DNA of 64,000 nt from an uncultured Aquimarina sp. (GCA_947498455.1 CANMKK010000009.1:98244-162243); one strand, 5' to 3'. Positions 27,960-36,518 are shown, numbered from the stretch's first letter. Notes: generated by a model from the letters alone, not told the origin. Translations and numbers: made by a program.

Positions 27960-29186
27960 ATGAGTACATTAGGAGTAGGTGGTTCTACCATCGAACAAGA
28001 ATTAAATGCGATAGAACCCAAAGCACATCTTGCAAAACCTATACAAAAAGAAGAATTTCAGGCTAGAATTGATAAGGCTTGTGATTTAATGAAAAACCAA
28101 GGTATTCCGGCTACATATTTGCATGCGGGTACGAATCTATTTTATTTTACAGGAACTCGCTGGAACTCTAGTGAGCGAATGGTAGGAGCGATATTATTTC
28201 CTGATGGAGAAGTACATTATATAGGCCCCAGATTCGAGGAAGGTACCATTCTGGATTTTATGATGATCGAAGGTCCTGTACATTGCTGGGAAGAGCATGA
28301 AAGTCCATATACCTTATTTGTGGATATCCTGAAAAGAAAAGGGGTAACTAATGGGAATATTGCTATGGATGAAGCAACTCCTTTTTTTGTTATTGATGGA
28401 ATTCTAAATGTACAATCAGACTATACACTGATAAATGCAAAGCCTGTAACAGCTGGTTGCAGAATGATAAAATCCAAAGCTGAAATTGAAATAATGAAAG
28501 TAGCTATGGACATCACTATGGAAGTTCAGAAAGCTGCTGCAAGGATATTACGACCTGGAATTAGTTCTAAAGAAGTAACCGACTTTATCCACGAAGCCCA
28601 TATTCGATATGGTATCCCTTCTGGATCTTATTTCTGTATTGTATTGTTTGGAGTAGATTCTTCGTTTCCACATGGTGTAAAAAACCCAAAAGACCTGGAA
28701 GAAAACGAAATCGTATTGATAGATACCGGATGTGTGTTACACAACTATATATCAGATATTACACGAACTTATGTATATGGAGAAATTAATGACTTACAAC
28801 GTAAGATCTGGAATCTGGAAAAGAAAACCCAACTTGCAGCCTTTGCTGCAGCTCAGTTAGGACAACCGTGTTCTGTAATAGATGATGCCTCTAGAAAGAC
28901 ATTGGAAGCTAATGGACTGGGACCAGATTATAAATTACCAGGACTACCACATCGTACCGGTCATGGAATTGGATTAGATATCCACGAATGGCCATATATT
29001 GCTAGGCATGAAGAAGCAATTCTAACTCCTGGAATGTGTTTTAGTGATGAACCTATGATATGTGTACCAGATGAATTTGGGATTCGATTAGAAGATCATA
29101 TCTATATGACAGAAGATGGTCCTAAATGGTTTACACAACCAGCACATACGATAGAGGATCCTTTTGGATTGTCTTTAGAGAAATAA
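27960..29186 (+). CDS. M24-family Xaa-Pro peptidase
   Basis: The 408-residue protein has the creatinase/prolidase two-domain layout. The ligand motifs are LIDTGCVLHNYISDITRTY (two Asp), HRTGHGIGLDIHEWPYI (His), FSDEPMICVP (Glu) and RLEDHIYM (Glu). It differs clearly from the neighbouring 26033-27340 protein, having FTGTRWNSSERM in its N-terminal domain, and it lacks a signal peptide. It may cleave X-Pro dipeptides or a related substrate. The 43-bp gap from the kinase gene suggests the three genes could share a transcript. Confidence 0.85.
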   Translation: MSTLGVGGSTIEQELNAIEPKAHLAKPIQKEEFQARIDKACDLMKNQGIPATYLHAGTNLFYFTGTRWNSSERMVGAILFPDGEVHYIGPRFEEGTILDFMMIEGPVHCWEEHESPYTLFVDILKRKGVTNGNIAMDEATPFFVIDGILNVQSDYTLINAKPVTAGCRMIKSKAEIEIMKVAMDITMEVQKAAARILRPGISSKEVTDFIHEAHIRYGIPSGSYFCIVLFGVDSSFPHGVKNPKDLEENEIVLIDTGCVLHNYISDITRTYVYGEINDLQRKIWNLEKKTQLAAFAAAQLGQPCSVIDDASRKTLEANGLGPDYKLPGLPHRTGHGIGLDIHEWPYIARHEEAILTPGMCFSDEPMICVPDEFGIRLEDHIYMTEDGPKWFTQPAHTIEDPFGLSLEK

Positions 29187-29209
29187 GAATGTCATTTAAT
29201 CTATGAGTT

Positions 29210-29315
29210 ATACCATTTCTTATGTGAAATTACCAGAATCTGAATTGAACTGTTTTTTTTGAAGCCATATTAAAAAGAAACAATTTACCAGGTAATTTCA
29301 CTTGAGAAATGGTAT
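29210..29315. repeat. Palindromic MITE-like element, copy C (short)
   Basis: The 106-bp element has inverted ends: ATACCATTTCTTATGTGAAA at 29210 and the complement of ATACCATTTCTCAAGTGAAA ending at 29315. The matched arms are about 27 bp with few mismatches. Its right end covers a possible upstream start (29309) of the next gene, so that start is not credible. It shares the ATACCATTT terminus with the other two elements. Confidence 0.65.
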
Positions 29316-29332
29316 TATATAATCCCTTTGAC

Positions 29333-29725
29333 ATGATAAAGAGTATAAAAACTTGTATACTTTTACTTAGTATATGTTCTATGGTTTCTTGCAGTACAGT
29401 AAGAATGAAGCATAACTATGTAAAAACGGAATTGTATTTTGGGCTATCAGACAGCGGTAAGGAAATAACAGAAGGAGAATGGAATCTATTTAAAAATAAC
29501 TATATCGACAAAGTTTTTTCTGGTTATACCGAAATTAATAGTAAAGGTTTTTGGACCAATAAGAATAGCATAACAACTTCAGAAAAAAGTAAAGTTATTA
29601 TTTACCTAAACAAAGGGACTAGCAAGGATAGCTTGGATATAACTCGGATAATAAATGCATATAAAGAGAAATTTAATCAAGAATCTGTTTTAAAGATTGA
29701 GACAAAAGTCAATGCTCTTTTCTAG
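29333..29725 (+). CDS. Hypothetical lipoprotein
   Basis: The 130-residue protein starts MIKSIKTCILLLSICSMVSC. The Cys at the end of the signal peptide in VSCSTV is a likely lipobox. The mature part contains SDSGKEITEGEWNLF, a pattern seen in DUF3574-like lipoproteins, and DLSTRI-like text near the end, but the family assignment is weak. I chose the ATG at 29333 because the earlier start at 29309 lies inside a palindromic repeat and would precede the signal sequence. It stands alone with no obvious operon partner. Confidence 0.5.
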   Translation: MIKSIKTCILLLSICSMVSCSTVRMKHNYVKTELYFGLSDSGKEITEGEWNLFKNNYIDKVFSGYTEINSKGFWTNKNSITTSEKSKVIIYLNKGTSKDSLDITRIINAYKEKFNQESVLKIETKVNALF

Positions 29726-29870
29726 ATTTAATCTGATATTTATCTAATATATTTTGGGGAAATTTCATTTTTTTTGATTGAAATTTTCACATTAAAGACA
29801 TAATCCTACCATTCACCGAAGCTAAATTGTATTTCGACGATAGTTGTTGTGTAACTATCTGATTTTTAGC

Positions 29871-29878
29871 CATATTTG
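29871..29878 (+). promoter_or_regulatory. Predicted promoter -7 box of secreted paralogue 1
   Basis: CATATTTG at 29871-29878 lies 26 bp upstream of the ATG and differs from the Bacteroidota consensus TAnnTTTG at one position. A weak TTG (29847-29849) lies 21 bp further upstream. The core TAACTATCTGATTTTTAGCC and the box are shared with the promoter of paralogue 2. Confidence 0.5.
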
Positions 29879-29904
29879 TAGTGTAATAAAACATTATAGA
29901 TATT

Positions 29905-30480
29905 ATGAAATCAAAAAATACTCTTACAAGCCTGATATTCTTAATAGTTGGATGTATATCACTTAATGCACAGGATTTTTTAACTACAGGTACGGCACAT
30001 CTGAAAAAAGGGATCTACAAAAATTTTGAAGAATTCAAAAACAATGCTCCTTCTATAGAACTTGATTATGATGTATTGAGAATATATAAAGATACTGGCG
30101 GAATATTGGATGATGCGGAAACAGCATTTTTTAAATTAGATATTACCAAAGCACAAGGTAAAAGTATAGGAAGAGTATATGGATTCTGTGATGGTAAAAA
30201 CATCTATATCAATGAGTATAAACCTAAGCTAAAGCCTAAAGCACTTTTTATGAAGGTAGGTTTTATTGGAACATACTGTGTTTTTGAATACCAACCTATT
30301 AAAAATATAGATTCAATGTTTAGAATGAATAGATCTATAGATATGAATACCGGTAGAATTGTTGGGTTATCCAAAAAAGCATTAAAAAAACTAATTGAAC
30401 AAGAAAATAACTTAATCTCATATACAAAGTATTATCCAGGAACCGAAAGAGAAATGGTTTTAGGAAATGAAATGAAATAA
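29905..30480 (+). CDS. Hypothetical secreted protein, paralogue 1 of a tandem pair
   Basis: The 191-residue protein has a signal peptide (MKSKNTLTSLIFLIVGCISL, cleaved after LNA before QDFL). The mature part contains KGIYKNFEEFKNNAPSI, then IGRVYGFCDGKNIYINEYKPKL and VGFIGTYCVFEY. No known domain was recognised. The protein at 31110-31652 is a close paralogue. The gene is monocistronic, with its own promoter-like upstream region and a terminator at 30541-30577. It could be a small structural or binding protein of the cell envelope, but there is no evidence for a function. Confidence 0.7.
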   Translation: MKSKNTLTSLIFLIVGCISLNAQDFLTTGTAHLKKGIYKNFEEFKNNAPSIELDYDVLRIYKDTGGILDDAETAFFKLDITKAQGKSIGRVYGFCDGKNIYINEYKPKLKPKALFMKVGFIGTYCVFEYQPIKNIDSMFRMNRSIDMNTGRIVGLSKKALKKLIEQENNLISYTKYYPGTEREMVLGNEMK

Positions 30481-30540
30481 ATAATTGCTATAAAATTGAA
30501 AGATTAATTTTTAAGTTGTTACTAGTTCGATGTATAGTTG

Positions 30541-30577
30541 CCTCTTATTCAAAAATTTTGAGTAAGAGGTTTTGTTT
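30541..30577 (+). terminator. Rho-independent terminator after paralogue 1
   Basis: CCTCTTATTC (30541-30550) pairs with GAGTAAGAGG (30560-30569) through one G-U pair around a 9-base loop. TTTTGTTT follows. It lies 60 bases past the stop. Confidence 0.8.
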
Positions 30578-30608
30578 GTAATAGTTTTAACCACGGGATT
30601 CCACTATT

Positions 30609-30902
30609 ATACCATTTGTCATTTGTCATTTGAATTTACCGTAATAAAATGTTCTTTTTTGTGCCTCAATTTCAGCATAAAAATATACCGTAGCCCAGCG
30701 TAGTCAACACTATTGATTTGATAGTAAAAACAACCTCCTAACAGAGTTTGTATTGAGTCAAGTCGAAATGTTCGAAGAGGCAAAAATTGTATAAATATAC
30801 TTTAGCGGCTACTTCAAATAAGTTCAGCATAAGATGCTTGATTTTTCTTCTTTACCGAAACAAAATATTCTAATTTTCTTTTCTGTTAGTTTCGACTGGT
30901 AT
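30609..30902. repeat. Palindromic MITE-like element, copy B (with internal extra sequence)
   Basis: The left end ATACCATTTGTCATTTGTCA continues into TGAATTTACCGTAATAAAAT and matches the right arm of copy A on the opposite strand. The right end reads GCTTGATTTTTCTTCTTTAC...GACTGGTAT and matches the left arm of copy A. About 130 bp of extra sequence separates the arms (30700-30834). No coding capacity. Confidence 0.65.
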
Positions 30903-31053
30903 GATATTAATAGTTGCTTTTTTAAGTTTTGATAAAGTAAAAAAAGCTGTAATGATTAAGGAAAGTTTTAGCTTTTTTTTAACAGAAAAAAAACCAAATA
31001 ACATACAATATTAACCATTCGTCTATACAAAAATGTATTTGAACGACATATTC

Positions 31054-31084
31054 TTTGTAACTATCTGATTTTTAGCCATATTTG
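31054..31084 (+). promoter_or_regulatory. Predicted Bacteroidota promoter of secreted paralogue 2
   Basis: TTTG at 31054-31057 is followed after 19 bp by CATATTTG at 31077-31084, close to the consensus TTTG-N19-TAnnTTTG. It lies 25 bp upstream of the ATG at 31110. The stretch from TAACTATCTG through CATATTTGTAGTGT is identical in front of paralogue 1. Confidence 0.65.
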
Positions 31085-31109
31085 TAGTGTGGTAAAAACG
31101 TAAATAATT

Positions 31110-31652
31110 ATGAAATCAAAACAACATACTCTTGCAACCTTATTGCTCCTATTCGTTGGATGTATCCTATTAAATGCTCAAGATATAGCTACTACTGAAT
31201 CAATAGGCCTAAAGAAAGGTATTTATAAAAACTTTGAAGAATTTAAAAATAATTCACCTTCTATACCTCTGAATTACAAAGTGATAAAAATTGATTATGA
31301 AACAGGTGGAATTCTGGAAAGAAAGGAAGCACTATTATATCAATTAAAAATCACAAAAGAAGAAGGAAAAAAGATTGGAAGAGTATACGGTTTTAGTGAT
31401 GGTAAAAATGTATATATAAATGAATACATGCCGAAACTGAGGCCTGTAGTATTATTTTCGAAAGTAGGGTTCATTGGATCGTATTGTTTATTTGAGTTCA
31501 CACCATTTAAAAATGTGAATAGCATTTTATCAACCAATAGGCTGATAGATATGAATACTGGAAAGGTGGTTAAATTATCAAAGAAAGTACTTAAAACACT
31601 AATTTCAGATGAAAATAACGTTGTTTCATATACAAATTCATATGAAATTTAA
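31110..31652 (+). CDS. Hypothetical secreted protein, paralogue 2 of a tandem pair
   Basis: The 180-residue protein has a signal peptide (MKSKQHTLATLLLLFVGCIL, cleaved after LNA before QDIA). Its mature part matches paralogue 1 at many positions: KGIYKNFEEFKNNSPSIPL, IGRVYGFSDGKNVYINEY, VGFIGSYCLFEF and IDMNTGKVVKLSKKVL. It lies 630 bp after paralogue 1, and a palindromic element lies between them. Each copy has its own promoter. The function is unknown. It is most likely a recent tandem duplication, now partly diverged at the C terminus, where paralogue 1 has a slightly longer tail. Confidence 0.7.
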   Translation: MKSKQHTLATLLLLFVGCILLNAQDIATTESIGLKKGIYKNFEEFKNNSPSIPLNYKVIKIDYETGGILERKEALLYQLKITKEEGKKIGRVYGFSDGKNVYINEYMPKLRPVVLFSKVGFIGSYCLFEFTPFKNVNSILSTNRLIDMNTGKVVKLSKKVLKTLISDENNVVSYTNSYEI

Positions 31653-31806
31653 TCCATATTATGGAGTTTAACTCTCCGAGGCTTGACTCGAAATGTAAAA
31701 ACTGTTTTTCATCTGGATGCTTCGTGAGCTTGCTCCGAGGTAGCTGACTAATAACAAAGAATAGTAATATAGAGTTAAGTTTTAGTTTTTTGGTAATACA
31801 AACAAG

Positions 31807-31837
31807 CCCCCTTATTCAAAACTATGGAATAAGGGGG
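31807..31837. terminator. Intergenic hairpin between convergent genes
   Basis: CCCCCTTATTC (31807-31817) pairs perfectly with GAATAAGGGGG (31827-31837). It lies between the converging ends of paralogue 2 and the metzincin-motif gene. On the minus strand it is followed by a T-rich stretch, so it probably terminates that transcript and may act in both directions. Confidence 0.75.
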
Positions 31838-31895
31838 GGGTGCTTATATCAATTTATATTCTAATTTTTTAAATAGCAGATTATCAATCAATCTA

Positions 31896-32651
31896 TTATA
31901 TGTTAAAGCCTGGATTAGTATTAAATGCTGTATTTTGAACACTTCTGGCACGATTCCTAGCCATATTTCTAATCGCACTGGTAGTTCTTGTACCATCTAC
32001 TGCAAACCACCACAGGTATAGCACTTCATACATATTGGATCCTTGATATGACCAATTGGTATCACAGGATGCCGCTCTGGGACAACCACTACCTCCATTA
32101 TGGCTTTTTCCTCCATTATGTCTTGCTTCGTGCAAAAGGGTGCCCGCTCTGGTTACCACATCAAAAGAATAAAAATAAGGAATGTATAATTCTACTCTAT
32201 TTCCATAAGCCCAGCCGGCCCATTGACCAGGAGTAGAACCAGGTTTATAGCATAATGCTTGTAGTCTCCCCGTATTATTGGCAGTATATGGATATGCCCA
32301 TCTCAATGCATTACCACTATAATCTCCGGTATTGGTAGCATAATCTTCTGCAGAATAAGTCAGAAGGTATAATGCAGCAAATGTTCTTGCTAGTGGTAAA
32401 TCAAGGTTACAGGCATCATAATAACCAAAACCACTATCCCAATCTTGTTCTCTCATATTAAAAACACTCCACCAATGATCAACTCTGGCTTGATTGCATA
32501 AGCCAGAAGCATAAACTGAGCTTCCATCTGTAACATTATTATGCGGCGGAACAGAGCAAGTCTGTTGTGCAAAACTTGGTAATGTAATGATGAATAAGAA
32601 AAGAAGACTTGTGAAGAATTTCAGATTTTTATATAAATGTATCGTTTTCAT
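31896..32651 (-). CDS. Secreted metzincin-motif protein (predicted zinc metalloprotease)
   Basis: The 251-residue protein has a signal peptide cleaved about residue 28 (SFAQQ). Around residues 174-184 it has HEARHNGGKSH, which fits the metzincin zinc motif HExxHxxGxxH exactly (His174, Glu175, His178, Gly181, His184). Ten residues further are Cys pairs (GCPRAASCD), and a Met follows at SNMYEVLYLWW, a possible Met-turn. The overall sequence does not match a family I can name, so catalytic activity is a prediction. Trp-rich and Tyr-rich stretches (LRWAYPYTANN) are unusual. It is coupled (2-bp gap) to an upstream lipoprotein gene on the same strand. Substrate unknown. Confidence 0.65.
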   Translation of the reverse strand: MKTIHLYKNLKFFTSLLFLFIITLPSFAQQTCSVPPHNNVTDGSSVYASGLCNQARVDHWWSVFNMREQDWDSGFGYYDACNLDLPLARTFAALYLLTYSAEDYATNTGDYSGNALRWAYPYTANNTGRLQALCYKPGSTPGQWAGWAYGNRVELYIPYFYSFDVVTRAGTLLHEARHNGGKSHNGGSGCPRAASCDTNWSYQGSNMYEVLYLWWFAVDGTRTTSAIRNMARNRARSVQNTAFNTNPGFNI

Positions 32652-32653
32652 TT

Positions 32654-33475
32654 TTAGTAAATTTTAGGTGCGTCTTTAGAATCAGTTATTTTTATATCGA
32701 ATTTCTCAGGCATTTCAGGATGTTCAACTTCCCTTATGTCAGTACTTTTGGTAGTGATATACCAGTATTCGTCTTTAGGAAGTTGGTCACGTAACTCTTT
32801 TATTTTTCTTTCGATATTCCCAAAAGGAGATTGTAAATAAGCTCGTACAGCCATTTGACGAACCGATACATCCTTATGATTAGTCAATTTCTTCAATGTT
32901 TCCTCCGCAGCCACATTTTTGTTTTTAGCTAATATTCCAATTCCTTCGGTAGCCGTAATTCGTACAATGATTTCATCTAATCGAGTATCAATTTCTGGAT
33001 TTTCTGGTTCTGTATCACGTGGTATATCTAAGGAAGCAATGTTATATAAGTACTTTAAAGAAGCATCTGATTTCATTTGTTTTAAGGTTTCCACAATCAT
33101 AGTGCGGTATAAATAAAATTCTGCAGGTAGCTGTTGATATATTTCGAAAAGGGATTCAACTATTTTTGGCTCTTCCCGGAGTATTGATAAAGAATTCTGA
33201 TATTTTCTTTCTGCATTTTTCCCAAAACCTATTGATGCTCTAACATGTTCTTTAATAAGTTCTCCATAGGAAACCCCAGAAAAAATGTGATCTACTTTAC
33301 TAATTGAAGATTCATCAAAAGATAATACAGAAGCATATTCTTGTGATTTTTTTATGGATTGATTATCTGTTGTTTCATCGTTAGGTAGTACAGATATGTC
33401 TTCATCACAACCTATAATTCCTATAAGTAATAAGAATGGTAGTGGAATGAGTATTGATTTTAAAAAGTGTTTCAT
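32654..33475 (-). CDS. HEAT-like-repeat lipoprotein, partner of the metzincin-motif protein
   Basis: The 273-residue protein has a lipoprotein signal ending LLIGIIGC (Cys about residue 23), followed by DEDISV, an acidic start compatible with surface export in Bacteroidota. The mature part is helical. Repeats resembling HEAT units (ATEGIGILAKNKNVAAEETLKKLTNHKD, with VSVRQMAVRAYLQSP after it) occur around residues 170-225. It sits directly upstream of the protease gene (2-bp gap), so the two are probably co-transcribed. A role as a chaperone, inhibitor or anchor of the protease is possible but unproved. Confidence 0.6.
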   Translation of the reverse strand: MKHFLKSILIPLPFLLLIGIIGCDEDISVLPNDETTDNQSIKKSQEYASVLSFDESSISKVDHIFSGVSYGELIKEHVRASIGFGKNAERKYQNSLSILREEPKIVESLFEIYQQLPAEFYLYRTMIVETLKQMKSDASLKYLYNIASLDIPRDTEPENPEIDTRLDEIIVRITATEGIGILAKNKNVAAEETLKKLTNHKDVSVRQMAVRAYLQSPFGNIERKIKELRDQLPKDEYWYITTKSTDIREVEHPEMPEKFDIKITDSKDAPKIY

Positions 33476-33973
33476 GATTTTAAAAATAATTAGTTGAATA
33501 TGATTTGTAAAAAATACCCTTGAAGAGTATTCCTGATCTATAGTGTAAAAGTACTATGAAAGTCACAACCTAATTAGAGGTAATCCTCTGTAATGATTTG
33601 AGTTAAATCTCCCATTTTTTTTAGTTAAAAAACTATAAGGAGGATAGGGGTAATCAGAAATTTATACTGGTTCAGTTATCTATAAATCGTTATCATCATG
33701 TTTATCAGAAAACACTAATTTAACTAAATAGTGTACTTAAAGTATTGATAAATAGATTTTAGTACCACTATTGTTAAAGTTATAGTTTAATAAGTGTGAA
33801 TTATTTCAATAAGGTATGTTTTATTATTTTTGAAGAAAAACCCGAGGGTCATTCGCTCGATAAAAATATAAGTATTAGTCAACTACCTTAATATAAGGAA
33901 GAGGAATTATCAAAATAGAAAGAAGCTTTATAAAATAAATTAACCTAATAGAATAGGTATAACATATACTACT
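33476..33973. other. Divergent intergenic region between the lipoprotein and GNAT genes
   Basis: About 500 bp with no supported gene; it must carry promoters for both directions. No clear promoter pair or repeat was identified. Confidence 0.4.
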
Positions 33974-34429
33974 ATGAACATTGAAATATTAACAAAGGAA
34001 AATAAATTACTAGCTAGGGGTATTGAATACTTTTGGAAGTGTTGGGGTAATGAATCAAATTTTATTTTTTATAAAGATTGTATAGAAAATTCTATTGTGA
34101 CTAAAGATTTATTACCAAATTTCTATCTATTGTTAGAAAGGGATAAGATTATTGGTTCTTATGCCTTATTAACGAATGATATTATTAGCAGACAGGATTT
34201 GATGCCTTGGTTTGCTTGTCTATATATAGAGGAATCATTCAGAAATCAGGGTTTTGCAGAAAGACTGTTAAATCATGGGCTCCATGAAGCTAAAAGAATG
34301 TGTTTTGATAGATTATTCTTATCTACTGACTTAAATGATTTTTATGAGAAAAAAGGATGGGATTTTTATTCAAAAGGATATGGAGTAGGTGGTGATGAAT
34401 TTAAGATTTATACTAAATCAGCAAAGTAA
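33974..34429 (+). CDS. GNAT-family N-acetyltransferase
   Basis: The 151-residue protein has the GNAT fold features: a central strand DLMPWFACLYIEESFRNQGF containing the acetyl-CoA loop RNQGFAERLL, a following helix and a C-terminal KKGWDFYSKGYG segment. Such enzymes transfer an acetyl group to an amine, with many possible substrates. It stands alone between divergent genes and has no operon link that would suggest a substrate. No signal peptide is seen, so it acts in the cytoplasm. Confidence 0.8.
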   Translation: MNIEILTKENKLLARGIEYFWKCWGNESNFIFYKDCIENSIVTKDLLPNFYLLLERDKIIGSYALLTNDIISRQDLMPWFACLYIEESFRNQGFAERLLNHGLHEAKRMCFDRLFLSTDLNDFYEKKGWDFYSKGYGVGGDEFKIYTKSAK

Positions 34430-34501
34430 ACTATTCACTACATATTCTAACAAGTAGTTGTTACAGTAATCATAAGAATAGTATAGTTCTAGAATAACCA
34501 A

Positions 34502-35566
34502 TTATCTAAAAATAAACCCATTTTTCATCGGATCATTCGGGTCGATTAGAAAAGTATGCATACCTGTAATATGAGCAGTACCTTCTACCTGAGGGATAAC
34601 GGCTTTATATGGGCCGTAATCAACTTCAGAAACAATAGAACCTTGGAATACAGAGCCTGTAATACTTTCTATGGACATTGTTTCTCCGTAACTCAGTTCA
34701 TTTCGTAGTTTATGAATTGCCACTCTACCTGATACACCAGATCCTGTAGGGCAGCGGTCTACTTCACCTTCGGCAAAAATGCATACATTTCTACTATCAA
34801 TACCATTTGTAAGAGAATCACCTATAAATATAGTACCATATAAGAAACTGAGATCTTCTTCATAAGGGTGTAGTATATGCTTATCTTGTTCCATTACTGC
34901 TTGTTTTATGTCCATCCCTTTAGAAATAAGAGTTCTATACGAATTAGGGGTCAAGTCGAAATCAAAGTTGTTTTTATCCATATCAACATAAGCATAAAAT
35001 GCTCCTCCATAGGCTAAATCATACACAACCTCTCCAATTGTATCGATATAAACTTTTCTATCTAATCCAACAACAAAACTAGGAACACAATGAAAGCGAA
35101 CTCCTGTTACTTTTCCTTCTTTTATTTGTATATGAGATGTAATTCTACCACAGGGTGCATCAATTTTTATACTAGTTTCTCCATCCTTAGCATCAATCCA
35201 ATTCATTTCTACAGCTAGTGTAGAAACAGCAATAATAGCGTGTCCACACATTGTACTATAGCCCTCATTATGTAAGAACAGAATACCAAAATCGGCATTA
35301 TGATCATTAGGAGGAACTAGGATACAGCCGTACATGTCTGCATGGCCACGAGGTTCAAATACCAATGCTGTTCGTAAATGATCATAATGCTTTTTACAAT
35401 ATCTTCTATATGCTAAAACAGAATCTCCTTTAAGTTCAGGAAAACCACTAAGGATAACTCGGAGCGGTTCACCACCTGTATGCATATCAATCGTTTTGAT
35501 CTGCACCCAATCTTTATTAGGCTTAAAATTCGTATTGCTTATAATATTTTGATATGTACTACGCAT
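34502..35566 (-). CDS. trans-3-hydroxy-L-proline dehydratase (proline racemase family)
   Basis: The 354-residue protein is of the proline racemase family, with the first catalytic site STMCGHAIIA (Cys107) and the second site DRCPTGSGVSGR, in which Thr274 replaces the second Cys. The Cys/Thr combination is the signature of trans-3-hydroxy-L-proline dehydratase; racemases and 4-hydroxyproline epimerases have Cys/Cys. It would convert trans-3-hydroxy-L-proline to delta1-pyrroline-2-carboxylate and water. The gene overlaps the 3' end of the upstream reductase gene by 8 bp, so the pair is translated together. Confidence 0.85.
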   Translation of the reverse strand: MRSTYQNIISNTNFKPNKDWVQIKTIDMHTGGEPLRVILSGFPELKGDSVLAYRRYCKKHYDHLRTALVFEPRGHADMYGCILVPPNDHNADFGILFLHNEGYSTMCGHAIIAVSTLAVEMNWIDAKDGETSIKIDAPCGRITSHIQIKEGKVTGVRFHCVPSFVVGLDRKVYIDTIGEVVYDLAYGGAFYAYVDMDKNNFDFDLTPNSYRTLISKGMDIKQAVMEQDKHILHPYEEDLSFLYGTIFIGDSLTNGIDSRNVCIFAEGEVDRCPTGSGVSGRVAIHKLRNELSYGETMSIESITGSVFQGSIVSEVDYGPYKAVIPQVEGTAHITGMHTFLIDPNDPMKNGFIFR

Positions 35567-36518
35567 TAGTATACTTATTATAAAAATAAGTAGCAGCTGC
35601 TAAATCTTCAAGAGCATGTCCTACAGATTTAAAAACAGTTATTTCGGTATCATTGGCTCGTCCTTTACCGATACCCGAACAAAGTTGGAATAGATCAGCT
35701 TTGATATCTTCTTCTTTTAGCGTGCCTTCTTTAAGAGGTATAACAATATCTCCACTTTCTTTGAGTCCTCCCTGAAATGTGTCTACATATACAGATCCTC
35801 TTCGTATAGTTTCATCATCAGCTTCTCTTGTATCTTTTTTATAAGCTCCAACTAAATCAACATGTTGTCCCGGTCTGAGGTGTTTACCAAAAACTAAAGG
35901 AGTTTTGGATAACGTGGCAGAAGAGATAATATCTACTTCAGTAATTTTTTCTTCAATAGTACGAATAGCTTTAATAGTAAACTGTTCATCTTTTAAATCT
36001 TCTACTATCTTTTGGGCTTTTTCATGATTCCTCCCCCAGATATATACTTCTTTTATAGGACGAACACTAGCATGTGCTTTAATTAAATTAGAAGAAAGCG
36101 CCCCAGTACCAATCATCAGTAGTGAAGATGAGTCCGGTCTTGATAAAAAAGAGGACGCCAGAGCAGAAGCAGAGGCAGTTCGCTTTGTTGTAAGGCTTTT
36201 AGCTTCCATAATGGCTTTAATCGAACCTTTTACCGGATCCATATATAGGTATGTACCCTGAATTGAAGGTAAATCAAACTGGCCATTTTCAGGACTTACC
36301 GTAACGATCTTCACTCCAGCTTCTTTTCCAGGGTTCCAGGCAGGCATCAATAATAATGTAGAGTCTTCCTGAACAACCGGATTTGGAAAATCATGGTGAT
36401 GCCGCATCGGTACGAGTATAGAATCAGAAGTAAATCTATTTTTTAATTCTTCTATTAGTGAATTGAAATCAGTATTGTTTTCAATATAATCAGTGGTGAT
36501 TTGTACAATTGTATCCAT
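35559..36518 (-). CDS. Delta1-pyrroline-2-carboxylate reductase (ornithine cyclodeaminase/mu-crystallin family)
   Basis: The 319-residue protein has the nucleotide-binding loop LMIGTGALSSNLIKAH and the conserved VGAYKKDTREADDE segment of the ornithine cyclodeaminase/mu-crystallin family. Family members reduce cyclic imines with NAD(P)H or deaminate ornithine. Being directly upstream of a trans-3-hydroxyproline dehydratase (8-bp overlap), it most likely reduces delta1-pyrroline-2-carboxylate to L-proline. The two genes would form a complete conversion of 3-hydroxyproline to proline, likely in the cytoplasm. Confidence 0.82.
   Translation of the reverse strand: MDTIVQITTDYIENNTDFNSLIEELKNRFTSDSILVPMRHHHDFPNPVVQEDSTLLLMPAWNPGKEAGVKIVTVSPENGQFDLPSIQGTYLYMDPVKGSIKAIMEAKSLTTKRTASASALASSFLSRPDSSSLLMIGTGALSSNLIKAHASVRPIKEVYIWGRNHEKAQKIVEDLKDEQFTIKAIRTIEEKITEVDIISSATLSKTPLVFGKHLRPGQHVDLVGAYKKDTREADDETIRRGSVYVDTFQGGLKESGDIVIPLKEGTLKEEDIKADLFQLCSGIGKGRANDTEITVFKSVGHALEDLAAATYFYNKYTNA

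Noticed and set aside
29309..29332. Upstream start (MVLYNPFD) of the hypothetical lipoprotein
   Set aside because: It lies in the right arm of a palindromic repeat and places eight residues before an otherwise normal signal peptide.
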